Assembly (NCBI GenBank): GCA_009774535.1
Contig: VSNY01000024.1
Span: 1 to 33,787, forward strand
Direction: 5' to 3'
From: Lachnospiraceae bacterium
GTDB taxonomy: Bacteria > Bacillota > Clostridia > Lachnospirales > Lachnospiraceae
DNA length: 33,787 bases
Shown: one piece after another, positions 8,486-17,339 of the stretch
Layout: each line of letters begins with the position of its first letter
Position numbering within the stretch: position 1 is the stretch's first letter
Position numbers and translations under genes: made by a program
The notes under the pieces: model-generated
Database searches by the model: none
Told to the model about the DNA's origin: nothing
What the model saw: only the letters and a program-made list of their open reading frames with translations

Positions 8486-9562
8486 ATGGAAGAGCAACAG
8501 ATTCTGATTGTAGACGACGAAGCGATCAATCGGGAAATACTCAAGTCAATGTTTGAAGAATACGACATGCTGGAGGCAGAAAACGGGGAAGAGGCCATCC
8601 GAAAAATATCCGGCAGCCGCAACCTGGTACTGATCCTGCTGGATATTTCCATGCCGGTCATGTCCGGGTTCGATGTGTTAGATTATATGCACGAACGGGG
8701 ACTGGCAGAAAAGATCCCTGTCATTCTGATTACAGGGGAAACCGTGATCGACAGCGAGGACCGGGCTTATTCCTACGGCGCGGCTGACGTCATACACAAA
8801 CCATTTTATCCTCATATTGTAAAAAAGAGGAGCCGGAATATTATTGATTTGTACCAGCATAAGCTGGAAATGGAACTGCGTCTCAAGCAGCAGGAGATCG
8901 AGATCAAAAATAAGGAACAGGAAATCCGCCAGAATAACGAAGTGATGCTTGAAGCGCTAAGTTCTCTGGTAGAATTCCGTAATATAGAGATCGGGGAACA
9001 CACGCAGCGGATCAAATATTTTACGAAAATTATACTAGAATATATGCAGGAATATTTTCCAAAATACGGTCTGGACAAAGACAGGATTGATGGGATCGTA
9101 CGCGCATGCGTCCTGCATGATATCGGAAAGATTGGTATCCCGGACGCGATTTTATTAAAGCCCGGACGGCTGACAGAGGAAGAATTTGAAATTATGAAGA
9201 CACATACGACGATAGGGTGTGAGATTTTAAAACGGTCCTACCGTGATAAAGATAGTCAGTTTTACCAGGATAGTTATGATATCTGCCGTCATCACCATGA
9301 ACGGTGGGACGGGAGCGGATATCCGGATCATTTGAAGGGGGATGAACTTTCCGTCGGCGCACAGGTCGTAGCGGTCGCGGATGTGTTTGACGCGCTGACC
9401 AGGCCAAGAATTTACAGCCATCCGGTATCCAGGGAAAAAGCTTATGATATGATCTTAAACGGGGAGTGCGGCCAGTTCTCCCCGGATGTGCTGAAATGTC
9501 TTGCCGTCGCAAAAGAAGATGTTTTTCAATGCGAAGTAGTCAAAATGTTAAAATTTGTATGA
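8486..9562 (+). CDS. REC-HD-GYP response regulator (cyclic di-GMP phosphodiesterase)
   Basis: 358 aa from ATG 8486. Residues 1-115 are a receiver domain: acidic pair DD (10-11), phospho-acceptor Asp 53 in LLDISMPVMSG and the conserved Lys in IHKPF. A charged coiled coil (about 120-155) links to an HD-GYP domain. The metal and catalytic residues look complete: GEHTQRI (His 172), LHDIGKIGIP (His 211, Asp 212), KTHTTIG (His 240) and RHHHERWDGSGYP, which holds the HH and GYP motifs. The family hydrolyses cyclic di-GMP, with phosphorylation controlling activity. Start: ATG 8456 is the alternative; GCGAGG (8475-8480) lies 5 bases before 8486. This is the first gene of the unit; its phosphodonor could be the kinase at 9640 or CheA at 14621. 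Confidence 0.92.
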   Translation: MEEQQILIVDDEAINREILKSMFEEYDMLEAENGEEAIRKISGSRNLVLILLDISMPVMSGFDVLDYMHERGLAEKIPVILITGETVIDSEDRAYSYGAADVIHKPFYPHIVKKRSRNIIDLYQHKLEMELRLKQQEIEIKNKEQEIRQNNEVMLEALSSLVEFRNIEIGEHTQRIKYFTKIILEYMQEYFPKYGLDKDRIDGIVRACVLHDIGKIGIPDAILLKPGRLTEEEFEIMKTHTTIGCEILKRSYRDKDSQFYQDSYDICRHHHERWDGSGYPDHLKGDELSVGAQVVAVADVFDALTRPRIYSHPVSREKAYDMILNGECGQFSPDVLKCLAVAKEDVFQCEVVKMLKFV

Positions 9563-9576
9563 TTTTCTACAAATGC

Positions 9577-9610
9577 AGGCAGCAAAGAAAGCATGGTTTG
9601 CTGCCTTTGT
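9577..9610 (+). terminator. Intra-unit hairpin, possible partial terminator or mRNA processing site
   Basis: A perfect 10-bp stem, AGGCAGCAAA (9577-9586) with TTTGCTGCCT (9597-9606), has a 10-base loop and ends in a T-rich stretch TTTGTTT that is interrupted. It lies 14 bases after the first HD-GYP gene. No promoter was found between it and the next gene, so it more likely tunes expression within the unit than stops it fully. Confidence 0.5.
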
Positions 9611-9639
9611 TTCGTGTATCTTAAGGAGGCAGTGAGCAA

Positions 9640-11202
9640 ATGGAACAGACAGGATCAACAAATGAATCCAGCCAGAGCCGGAATGCAGCGGGCATGTTTT
9701 CGACGTACGAAAAGCAAGAAAACGCATGCCTGTTTCCGGTGGAAAGGGAACTGGAACAAACAGGGCTGTTCCCGATGGAAAAAGCGCTGGAGATGGTGCT
9801 GATCTTTGATGCGTCGGGAAAGATTCTGTATACAAATGATGCCGCGAAGAAAAAACTGGAATTTGAAGACGGCCTGAAAGGCAGGCATATCAGCGAAGTA
9901 TTCCCAAATACCTTCCAGGTATCAAACGGCGGATTTACGACGGAATACATATTTGGAGATGAACCGCAAAATTTGGTGGCATACCGCAAAAATCTGACGT
10001 GTTTTCCGGTTGAAGCGCGCATTATGAACCGGGAGGATGACACCGGGGTTTATATCTGTATGGCCAATGATATTTTGGAAAAAGAGTTTTTAGGCAGAGA
10101 GATCGGGCAGGTGCGCCAGGAAGCGCAGCAGGCGATGAAAGTAAAGTCCGAATTTGTCGCAAATGTCACGCACGAGCTGCGTACACCCGTAAACGGGATT
10201 CTTGGCAACGTCCGGGAAATGTTTGATTTTGTAACGGATGAAAAGACGTTAAAATCGCTGCGTCTGATTGAACGCTGCTGCGGCGATATGAATAAGATTA
10301 TCAATAATATCCTGGATTTTTCCAAATTGGAAGCCGGAAAGTTTACTCTGGAGCCGAGACGGTTTCATTTCCGGAATATGCTGGACTATATCCGGTCGCA
10401 GCATATGAATAAAATTACAGAAAAAGGGCTTGGCTTTTTTATGACGGTATCCCCGCAGGTGCCGGAATATATGATCGGAGATGAACTGCGTGTCGGTCAG
10501 ATTTTAAACAATCTGCTGTCCAACGCGCTGAAATTTACGTCTGTCGGCAAAATTACGGTAGAGATCGTGCGTACGGCGCAGGTAAATGATAAAATCGAGT
10601 TGTTTTTTATTGTAAAGGACACCGGCATCGGCATTGACAATGCGGATAAGGAAAAGCTGTTTCAGAGTTTTTCCCAGGCGGACGCGTCTATTTCCAGAAA
10701 ATACGGCGGCACGGGCCTTGGATTAAATATCTGTAAACAGCTGGCGGAGCTGATGGGCGGCAGAATCGAAGTCGAAGGAGAAAAGGGCAGGGGAAGTACA
10801 TTTTCTTTTTCGATCTGGCTGGGCGTCAGCAAAGAAGACGCTGTGCCGCAGCAGGCGGAAGAAGGAGCAGGCGGCGCCATTTATACACCTTTTACGCCGT
10901 CACAGTCTGCGGAAGACGACGGGGAATTCGACCGGGTCAGGGAGTTTGGCACGCCGGAGAATCTGGACAGCTTAAAACGAAATTTGTCAAAACTGATTCT
11001 GTGCGTGGAGATGGAGAACTGGGAAAAGGCGGAAATGTTTATGGAGACAATTCGTCAGCTGACCGAAAGCGCGCCGCGTGAGTTCGGCCGCGGGATTTTA
11101 AGGCTGAAAATGGCAGTACAAAAAGCCAATTATGAAAAGGCTGTGGCACAATATCAGGAACTGGAAACCGCGCTGGAAGAGGCCGGTATGCAGCCTCAGT
11201 AA
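9640..11202 (+). CDS. Cytosolic PAS-domain sensor histidine kinase with helical C-terminal extension
   Basis: 520 aa, no membrane segment. After a loose N-terminus, residues about 48-145 read as a PAS-like fold (VLIFDASGKILYTNDAA). The dimerisation domain has H-box FVANVTHELRTPVNGILG (His 178). The ATPase domain has N-box NNLLSNALKFTS, G1 VKDTGIGI, the F-box region FQSFSQAD and G2 GGTGLGLNICKQL. After about residue 400 there is an acidic linker and a helical segment (about 430-515), with no receiver domain, so this is not a hybrid kinase. The tail might be a docking or degenerate HPt-like bundle; that is a guess. The start is ATG 9640, 10 bases after AAGGAGG (9623-9629). It is flanked by two REC-HD-GYP genes, which are its likely partners. 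Confidence 0.9.
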   Translation: MEQTGSTNESSQSRNAAGMFSTYEKQENACLFPVERELEQTGLFPMEKALEMVLIFDASGKILYTNDAAKKKLEFEDGLKGRHISEVFPNTFQVSNGGFTTEYIFGDEPQNLVAYRKNLTCFPVEARIMNREDDTGVYICMANDILEKEFLGREIGQVRQEAQQAMKVKSEFVANVTHELRTPVNGILGNVREMFDFVTDEKTLKSLRLIERCCGDMNKIINNILDFSKLEAGKFTLEPRRFHFRNMLDYIRSQHMNKITEKGLGFFMTVSPQVPEYMIGDELRVGQILNNLLSNALKFTSVGKITVEIVRTAQVNDKIELFFIVKDTGIGIDNADKEKLFQSFSQADASISRKYGGTGLGLNICKQLAELMGGRIEVEGEKGRGSTFSFSIWLGVSKEDAVPQQAEEGAGGAIYTPFTPSQSAEDDGEFDRVREFGTPENLDSLKRNLSKLILCVEMENWEKAEMFMETIRQLTESAPREFGRGILRLKMAVQKANYEKAVAQYQELETALEEAGMQPQ

Positions 11203-11220
11203 CAGAAAGCAGGTGGAAGG

Positions 11221-12282
11221 ATGATTTATAATAAAAAAGACGCTGCAGCAGCAAAAATCCTGATTGTAGATGATGTGGAGATTAACCGGATGGTGCTGGA
11301 AGAGATTATCCGCAATATGGGCTGTGAACCGCTGCTTGCCGAAGGCGGACAGCAGGCGCTTGACCTGGCCTTGGAATGTCTGCCGAAGCTGATTTTAAGC
11401 GATATTTCCATGCCTGGCATGGACGGCTTTGAGTTATGCAAAAGTTTAAAATCAAATGTAAAGACAAAAGAGATTCCGGTTATTTTTATTTCCGCTTTTG
11501 ATGAAGCGGAAGATATTGTCAAAGGACTAAAGCTTGGCGGTGAAGATTATATTACCAAGCCGTTTATTACAGAAGTCGTGCAGGCGCGCGTAGCTGTGCA
11601 TCTGCATTTGTACGCGGTCAAGCACGAACTGATGGAGACCAACCGCAAGCTGCAGATCTCCGTAGACGCGCAGCTTCGCCAGATGGAAGAAGAGAAAAAG
11701 AATATCCTGTATGCGCTTGCGAATATCGCAGCGAAAAATTCCGGGTTTGAGCAAGGGCATATGCAGCGTCTGCGTCGTAACTGCCGCATTCTGGCGCAGG
11801 CTATGCAGCTGTCTCCGAAGTTTGAAGACCAGATCTCAGACGCTTACATCGATACGATTGAAGTGTCCGCCTGCCTTTGCGATATTGGAAATATCGGGAT
11901 CCCGAAGGAACTGCTGCGCCGGGAATCAGATTTTACACAGGAAGAAACGGAAATCCTGCACAGCCATACGGATCTTGGCGCCCAGCTTTTGTCTGATTTG
12001 TATGTGAACCGGGATTATAATGATTTTTTGCGTATTTCTATTGATATTTCCCATTATCATCATGAGAACTGGGACGGCACCGGATATCCCGAAGGCCGGA
12101 AAGGGGAGCAGATTCCGGTGGCGGCGCAGATTGTTTCCATTATGGAGGCATACTGCATTCTGACAGGTGAAAAAAAATACAGCCGGGAAGACGCGCTTAA
12201 GATGATGGAAAAAGATGCAGGCACAAAATTTAACCCGGATATTTATCAGCTCTGCTGCAGAATCTCGCGGCAGTTCTGTTAA
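11221..12282 (+). CDS. REC-HD-GYP response regulator with degenerate HD site
   Basis: 353 aa, same architecture as the gene at 8486. The receiver domain (about 10-125) is intact: DD at 17-18, Asp 61 in LSDISMPGMDG and Lys in ITKPF. A coiled-coil linker spans about 135-165. The C-terminal HD-GYP domain keeps QGHMQRL (His 180), HSHTDLG and HYHHENWDGTGYP. However, the HD signature reads CLCDIGNIGIP: Cys 220 replaces the metal-ligand His before Asp 221, and the following Lys is Asn. Loss of that His normally abolishes phosphodiesterase activity, so it may bind cyclic di-GMP, or modulate its active paralogue, without hydrolysing it. It sits 18 bases after the kinase and 48 bases before cheR. Confidence 0.9.
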   Translation: MIYNKKDAAAAKILIVDDVEINRMVLEEIIRNMGCEPLLAEGGQQALDLALECLPKLILSDISMPGMDGFELCKSLKSNVKTKEIPVIFISAFDEAEDIVKGLKLGGEDYITKPFITEVVQARVAVHLHLYAVKHELMETNRKLQISVDAQLRQMEEEKKNILYALANIAAKNSGFEQGHMQRLRRNCRILAQAMQLSPKFEDQISDAYIDTIEVSACLCDIGNIGIPKELLRRESDFTQEETEILHSHTDLGAQLLSDLYVNRDYNDFLRISIDISHYHHENWDGTGYPEGRKGEQIPVAAQIVSIMEAYCILTGEKKYSREDALKMMEKDAGTKFNPDIYQLCCRISRQFC

Positions 12283-12316
12283 CGGGCAGGCTGTAACAAT
12301 GACCAGTAATCAGTAA

Positions 12317-12326
12317 ACGGGGTGAT
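12317..12326 (+). promoter_or_regulatory. Extended ribosome binding site that decides the cheR start
   Basis: ACGGGGTGAT matches the extended anti-16S consensus AGGAGGTGAT at 8 of 10 positions. The GTG at 12322 is part of this site, so the real start should be the in-frame TTG at 12331. Confidence 0.6.
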
Positions 12327-12330
12327 AAAG

Positions 12331-13146
12331 TTGATAACAGATGAGGAGTTTACCAGAATCTCCACTTACATGAAGAGACATTACGGCATTGATATGAGCC
12401 AGAAAAAGGTAATTGTCAACGGCCGGCTGGAAAACTATATCCGTTCCGGCGGCTTTCAGTCTTTCGATGAGTTTATGAACGATGTGGAGCATGACCGTTC
12501 CGGCAAGCAGGAAAAAATGCTGGTCAACCTGCTGACGACGAACCACACGTATTTTATGAGGGAATTTGAGCAGTTTGATTTTTTTCGCAAAGAAATCCTG
12601 CCATGGATCAGACAAAAGGAATTACATACAAAGGATGTGCGCGTTTGGTGCGGAGCCGCGTCGTCCGGGGAAGAACCATACATGATCGCCATGGTGCTGG
12701 CGGATTTCTTCGGCATGGAACGTAAGCAGTGGGATCTGCGGGTGCTGGCTACGGATGTATCGACCGGGATTTTAAAGCAGGCGGTCGCGGGCGTGTATAC
12801 GGCGCAGCAGCTGGAAAATGTGCCGCAGCAATGGAAACGGCAGTTTTTCAAGCAGACAAAGGACGGCAAATATATGGCGACAGACGATTTAAAAAACGGC
12901 GTTTTGTTCCGCCAGTTTAATCTGATGTCTCCGTTTCCATTCAAGCGGAAAATGCATACGGTATTTTTACGGAATGTCATGATCTATTTTGATGACGCAA
13001 CCAAAAAGGAACTGGTTCAGAAAGTGTATGATTTTCTGGAGCCGGGAGGATATCTGCTCATAGGCACGACGGAGACGGTGGACCGCAGCGCAACGCCGTT
13101 TGAGATTGTCCAGCCGTCTATATTCAGAAAAAAGGAAGGAAGATAA
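12331..13146 (+). CDS. cheR: CheR chemotaxis protein methyltransferase
   Basis: SAM-dependent enzyme that methylates glutamates on chemoreceptors and so resets adaptation; cytoplasmic. 271 aa from TTG 12331. An in-frame GTG at 12322 would give 274 aa but lies within the ribosome site. An N-terminal helical domain (about 1-80) includes TNHTYFMREFEQFDFF, typical for CheR. The SAM-binding region has VWCGAASSGEEPYMIAM, and the late FLRNVMIYFD motif and GGYLLIGTTET close the fold. Length and motif order match the family. It leads the cheR-cheB-cheY-cheA-cheW block; cheB starts 4 bases after its stop. Neither unit receptor ends in an NWETF-like tether, so methylation is probably tether-independent. 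Confidence 0.93.
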   Translation: MITDEEFTRISTYMKRHYGIDMSQKKVIVNGRLENYIRSGGFQSFDEFMNDVEHDRSGKQEKMLVNLLTTNHTYFMREFEQFDFFRKEILPWIRQKELHTKDVRVWCGAASSGEEPYMIAMVLADFFGMERKQWDLRVLATDVSTGILKQAVAGVYTAQQLENVPQQWKRQFFKQTKDGKYMATDDLKNGVLFRQFNLMSPFPFKRKMHTVFLRNVMIYFDDATKKELVQKVYDFLEPGGYLLIGTTETVDRSATPFEIVQPSIFRKKEGR

Positions 13147-13150
13147 GCGT

Positions 13151-14176
13151 ATGCGGTCGATTAAGGTATTAGTTGTGGATGATTCGCTTGTATTCCGAGA
13201 GCTTTTGATCCAGAATTTAAGCAGGGACCCTGCGATTACAGTGGTAGCCGCCGCCAGGGACCCATATGAAGCGCGTGATGCGATTATCCGGCATAAGCCG
13301 GATGTAATGACGCTGGATGTGGAGCTTCCGCGCATGAACGGGATTGAGTTTTTGCGGAAGCTGATGCCGCAGTATCCGCTTCCGGTCGTGGTCATCAGCG
13401 CATTAAGTGATAAAGTGTTCGACGCTATGAACGCGGGAGCGGTGGACTTCGTCGGAAAGCCTGCGATTACGAACCGGGCGCAGTTAGAAGACTTTATCCG
13501 CAATGAGCTGCTTGTCAAGATCAAGATAGCGTCTACGGCAAAAATTGGAAACATCAAAAAGAAAGTATATACGCCGCAGCATCCGGGCGCGCCTGCAAAC
13601 AGCAACCTGCTTGTGGCAATCGGCGCGTCAACCGGAGGGACGGAAGCGATCTTTGAGGTCGTCAAAGGATTCGGGACGGATATTCCCGGCGTTGTGATCG
13701 TGCAGCATATGCCGCCGGGATTTACGGGGATGTATGCCAAAAGGCTGAACGATCAGTGCCGGGTGCGGGTAAAGGAAGCGCAGACCGGCGATCAGGTACG
13801 TCCGGGGCATGTGCTGATTGCCCCCGGAGGCGACCAGCATATGCGGGTCGTAAAAGTAAATGGTGTTTATCAGGTAGAGTGCCGCAACGGGCCGCGGGTC
13901 AACGGACACTGTCCGTCCGTGGATGTGCTGTTTGAGTCCGTCGCAAAGACAGCGAAAAAAGATGCCGTCGGCATTATTCTGACCGGAATGGGCGGAGACG
14001 GCGCCAAGGGGCTGCTTGCGATGCGCAACGCGGGTGCGCACACGATCGGTCAGGACGAATCCACATGCATTGTGTACGGAATGCCAAAAGTCGCATATGA
14101 TATCGGAGCGGTGCAGCAGCAGGTAAAGCTGTCGGATATTGCCGCACGTACTTATATGATACTCAATAAAATGTAA
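13151..14176 (+). CDS. cheB: CheB protein-glutamate methylesterase/deamidase
   Basis: 341 aa from ATG 13151. An upstream in-frame start at 13100 would lie inside cheR and adds an unlike N-terminus. Receiver domain: VLVVDDS, phospho-acceptor Asp 56 in TLDVELPRMNG and Lys in FVGKP. The methylesterase domain begins near residue 152 with IGASTGGTEA (catalytic Ser 160), then VQHMPPGFTGMYA (His 186) and GMGGDGAKGL (Asp 283), so the Ser-His-Asp triad is complete. Phosphorylated by CheA, it removes methyl groups that CheR adds. The ribosome site is in the GGAAGGAAG stretch at the cheR end. Conserved throughout, no sign of decay. Confidence 0.95.
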   Translation: MRSIKVLVVDDSLVFRELLIQNLSRDPAITVVAAARDPYEARDAIIRHKPDVMTLDVELPRMNGIEFLRKLMPQYPLPVVVISALSDKVFDAMNAGAVDFVGKPAITNRAQLEDFIRNELLVKIKIASTAKIGNIKKKVYTPQHPGAPANSNLLVAIGASTGGTEAIFEVVKGFGTDIPGVVIVQHMPPGFTGMYAKRLNDQCRVRVKEAQTGDQVRPGHVLIAPGGDQHMRVVKVNGVYQVECRNGPRVNGHCPSVDVLFESVAKTAKKDAVGIILTGMGGDGAKGLLAMRNAGAHTIGQDESTCIVYGMPKVAYDIGAVQQQVKLSDIAARTYMILNKM

Positions 14177-14186
14177 AGGAGAATAG

Positions 14187-14582
14187 ATGATGAAAATTTT
14201 ACTGGCAGAAGATGATTTTGTAACACGCAAATTCATGGTAAACTTTCTCTCGAAATACGGAGAGTGCGACGTTACCGTTGACGGTATGGAAGCAGTGGAC
14301 GCATTTATGATGGCGCTTGAAGATGAAGAGCCGTATGACCTTGTCTGCCTGGATATTATGATGCCGGTTATGGACGGCTATCAGGCGCTGGTAGCGATCC
14401 GCAAACTGGAAAAAGAAAAAAACATACCAGATGACAAGGCAGTGAAGGTAATTATGACAACTGCTTTAAATGAAGAAAGAAATGTCAAAATGGCATTTGA
14501 GCTTGGCTGCACGATCTATTCCGGAAAGCCGATCAACCAGGACCGGTTTGAACAGGCGCTCAAAAAGCTGAACCTGATCTGA
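14187..14582 (+). CDS. cheY: CheY-like single-domain response regulator
   Basis: 131 aa, receiver domain only. The acidic pocket is EDD (8-10), the phospho-acceptor is Asp 56 in CLDIMMPVMDG, the Thr switch is in VIMTTA and the Lys is in YSGKP (114). With no output domain it must act by protein contact, as CheY does at the flagellar motor, or as a phosphate sink or relay for CheA. No motor gene is in the window. The start could be ATG 14187 or ATG 14190; AAAGGAG (14175-14181) is 8 bases from the second, which is the better spacing. It lies between cheB and cheA, as CheY often does. Confidence 0.88.
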   Translation: MMKILLAEDDFVTRKFMVNFLSKYGECDVTVDGMEAVDAFMMALEDEEPYDLVCLDIMMPVMDGYQALVAIRKLEKEKNIPDDKAVKVIMTTALNEERNVKMAFELGCTIYSGKPINQDRFEQALKKLNLI

Positions 14583-14620
14583 CAGCAGGTATAGGAAAAT
14601 ATAACAAAAAGGAGAAGAAT

Positions 14621-16756
14621 ATGGCTGAAGGATTTAATACGGAAGACATGCTGGATATGTATCTGTTTGAGAACGGGCAGCTTCTGGAACAGCTTCAGGA
14701 TACTGTCCTGGAACAAAAAGATGCAGACTGCTTTGACGAAGACAGCATCAACGAAATATTCCGGACCATGCATACGATCAAAGGCTCGTCAGGCATTATG
14801 ATGTTCGATAATATTACGGCTGTGTCGCATAAGCTGGAGGATATCTTCTTTTATCTGAGAGAATCCCATCCCGACAATGTCCCGCATTTGGAACTGGTGG
14901 AACATGTGCTGCATGTGGAGGATTTTATCTCGAATGAAATGGAAAAAATCCGCAACGGAGACCCGGTAGACGGGGATTCCAGTGATATTATCAAAGAACT
15001 GGATAGGTTCCTGAATAAGATTAAGGGTGAAGATGGCGGAGAAGTACAGCAGCCGGAGAATAAGAGTGAAGAGCCAAAGCAGTTTTATATTGCTCCTGTT
15101 GCGACAAGTGACAGCCATTTTTACAAAATATTTATTGCGTTTTATTCAGATACCGAAATGGCGAATATCCATGCCTATAAGACGGTATATGCTTTAAAAG
15201 AAATTGCGGAAGATCTGTTGTATACGCCGGAAAATATTATTTCGGACGAGACCAGTTCAGAGGTCATCATTAAAGAAGGGTTTAAGATGCTCTTGCAGAC
15301 GCAGGCAGACCCTGCAGAGATCCGTGCCATCGTTTCCGAAGGCTATTCGGTGGAAAAAGTAGATGTCAGCGAGTGCAGCCCGGAAGAATACCAGCGCGGT
15401 TTCAGCGGCGGGGACGGGGAAGTGCAGATTGACCTGGATTCCAGTGTAGAGACGATTCAGGCGCGGACACAGAATCTGGTACCGGTTGATACGAAAGATA
15501 AGGCCAAAATCGCGCCTGGTGATTTCGTGATCAAGTCCAAGGAACCAGGCAAGCAGAAAAAACTGGCAAAGGATAAGCCGAAGCAGGAAAAGGCGTCGTT
15601 TATCAGCGTGAATGTCAGCAAGATGAACCAGCTGATGGAACTGATCGGGGAACTGGTCATTTCCGAATCCGTCGTGCTGCAAAGCTCCGATTTAAAAGTG
15701 CCGGGGCTGAACCTGGATAACTTTAACAAAGCAGCGGCACAGCTTGCCAAGATCTCGACAGATCTGCAGAATGTCATTATGTCAATGCGAATGGTGCCTT
15801 TGACAAATACGTTCCAGAAGATGAACCGTATTGTATTTGACGTCTCCCGTAAACTCGGCAAAGATATCGAGTTTGAGATGGTCGGGGATACGACGGAAGT
15901 AGATAAGAATATTATTGAACATATCTCTGATCCGCTGATGCATCTGGTTAGAAACGCGGTAGACCACGGCATCGAGACTAATGAAGAACGCGCCGCCAGC
16001 GGAAAGACGGAGAAAGGAAAAGTAACGTTATCCGCAAAGACCGAGGCCGGAAAAGTATGGATAACGGTACAGGATAACGGAACCGGGTTAAACCGGGAAA
16101 AAATTCTTGCCAAAGCAAGAAAGCAGGGTATTTTGGACGATACCAGGCCGGACAGTTCTTATTCGGATAAGGAAGTATACCAGTTTATTACACTGCCCGG
16201 TTTTTCAACGAATGAGCAGGTGACCGAGTATTCCGGCCGCGGCGTAGGTATGGACGTCGTTGTCCGTAACATCCAGGAGATCGGCGGGATGCTGGATATC
16301 GAAAGCGACCCGGGCAACGGCAGTACCATGAGCTTAAAGATTCCGCTGACGCTGGCGATTATCGACGGCATTGTCATGGAGACCGGCGGTTCCTCTTTTG
16401 TCATGGAGTCAGGCGTTATTAAAGAATTTGTACGGGTGCGTGAAGATATGATGATTCATGAGCCGAACGGGGACGAATATATTATGATCCGCGGCGAGTG
16501 TTTTTCTGTCATCCGTCTTGGCGAATGGTATGGTCTGAGCGGATACCAGCAAGCTGTGGAAGACGGTATGATGGTGATCATCGAAGTTGATGATAAGCGC
16601 ATCGGGCTGTTTGTCGATACGCTGGTAGGCAAGCAGGAAATCGTTGTAAAGCCGATTCCTTCCTATATTAAGAAGGTCAAGGGCCTGACCGGATGTACGC
16701 AGCTTGGCGATGGCAGCATCGCTCTGATCCTGGACCCGGGCGGACTGATCGTATAA
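14621..16756 (+). CDS. cheA: CheA chemotaxis histidine kinase
   Basis: 711 aa, full-length with all five domains. P1 HPt: TMHTIKGSSG with phospho-His 51. P2 regulator-binding domain at about 155-255 (FYKIFIAFYSDTEMAN onwards). A charged linker follows, then P3 dimerisation (about 325-390, VNVSKMNQLMELIGELVIS). P4 ATPase has HLVRNAVDHGIET, VQDNGTGL and PGFSTNEQVTEYSGRGVGMD. P5 is a CheW-like domain at the C-terminus (about 575-705). It phosphorylates CheB, CheY and possibly the HD-GYP receivers in this unit. The ribosome site is AAAAAGGAGAAG, just upstream. cheW follows 26 bases after its stop. No missing catalytic residue was seen. Confidence 0.96.
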   Translation: MAEGFNTEDMLDMYLFENGQLLEQLQDTVLEQKDADCFDEDSINEIFRTMHTIKGSSGIMMFDNITAVSHKLEDIFFYLRESHPDNVPHLELVEHVLHVEDFISNEMEKIRNGDPVDGDSSDIIKELDRFLNKIKGEDGGEVQQPENKSEEPKQFYIAPVATSDSHFYKIFIAFYSDTEMANIHAYKTVYALKEIAEDLLYTPENIISDETSSEVIIKEGFKMLLQTQADPAEIRAIVSEGYSVEKVDVSECSPEEYQRGFSGGDGEVQIDLDSSVETIQARTQNLVPVDTKDKAKIAPGDFVIKSKEPGKQKKLAKDKPKQEKASFISVNVSKMNQLMELIGELVISESVVLQSSDLKVPGLNLDNFNKAAAQLAKISTDLQNVIMSMRMVPLTNTFQKMNRIVFDVSRKLGKDIEFEMVGDTTEVDKNIIEHISDPLMHLVRNAVDHGIETNEERAASGKTEKGKVTLSAKTEAGKVWITVQDNGTGLNREKILAKARKQGILDDTRPDSSYSDKEVYQFITLPGFSTNEQVTEYSGRGVGMDVVVRNIQEIGGMLDIESDPGNGSTMSLKIPLTLAIIDGIVMETGGSSFVMESGVIKEFVRVREDMMIHEPNGDEYIMIRGECFSVIRLGEWYGLSGYQQAVEDGMMVIIEVDDKRIGLFVDTLVGKQEIVVKPIPSYIKKVKGLTGCTQLGDGSIALILDPGGLIV

Positions 16757-16782
16757 AATCAAGAGAAAGGAATGTAGACCAT

Positions 16783-17325
16783 ATGAGCGAAATAAGCACT
16801 ATGACAGATCCGGATGATCTTCTGGATCTTGGATACAACGAGGTGGAAGAGCATAAGAGCAAATATATGACCTTTAAGTCCGGCAACGAATACTTTGGGC
16901 TTAAGATCCAATATGTCAATGAAATCATTCAGATCCAGGCGATCACATCCGTTCCGGAAACAGAGGATTATATCAAGGGCCTGATTAACCTGCGCGGCAA
17001 GATCATTCCGGTGATTGATGTCCGCCTGCGCTTTGGCCAGGAGCCGTTTACGTATAATGACCGTACGTGTATCATTGTGATTCAGTATAACGAAATGATG
17101 GTTGGTCTGATTGTAGAAAAGATCGCGGATGTGGTAGAAATCAAAGACAGCGATATTCTGCCTCCGCCGACCATTTCACGGGCCGACCAGGGAAACCGCA
17201 AATATATCTATGGAATCGGCAAGATCGGGGATATGGTCAAATTACTGTTAGACCCGGATAAGCTGCTGCGGGATGTAGATCTTACGTCTGTGGAACAGTC
17301 GAATAAGTTAATGGAAGAAGAATGA
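16783..17325 (+). CDS. cheW: CheW coupling protein
   Basis: 180 aa scaffold that joins chemoreceptors to CheA in the membrane-associated array. Typical CheW beta-barrel features are present: FGLKIQYVNEIIQIQAITSV, then GLINLRGKIIPVIDVRLRFG and a C-terminal GIGKIGDMVKLLLDPDKLL. The N-terminal 25 residues are an acidic extension. The start is ATG 16783, about 10 bases after GAAAGGAA (16765-16772); a longer in-frame reading from 16693 lies within cheA and is rejected. It ends at the start of the first receptor gene, so cheA, cheW and the receptor are probably made together. Confidence 0.95.
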   Translation: MSEISTMTDPDDLLDLGYNEVEEHKSKYMTFKSGNEYFGLKIQYVNEIIQIQAITSVPETEDYIKGLINLRGKIIPVIDVRLRFGQEPFTYNDRTCIIVIQYNEMMVGLIVEKIADVVEIKDSDILPPPTISRADQGNRKYIYGIGKIGDMVKLLLDPDKLLRDVDLTSVEQSNKLMEEE

Positions 17326-17339
17326 GAGGTAGTGGGAGA

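Noticed and set aside
8438..8486. TTG 8438 as start of the first REC-HD-GYP gene
   Set aside because: It lies in the -10 element of a TTGACA-17-TAACAT promoter and has unlike N-terminal residues; ATG 8486 gives a normal receiver start.
13100..13150. Longer CheB reading from 13100
   Set aside because: It would overlap the end of cheR in another frame and adds basic residues before a typical receiver start at 13151.
16693..16782. Longer CheW reading from 16693
   Set aside because: Those 30 residues come from the cheA coding region; a ribosome site and ATG at 16783 give a normal CheW.
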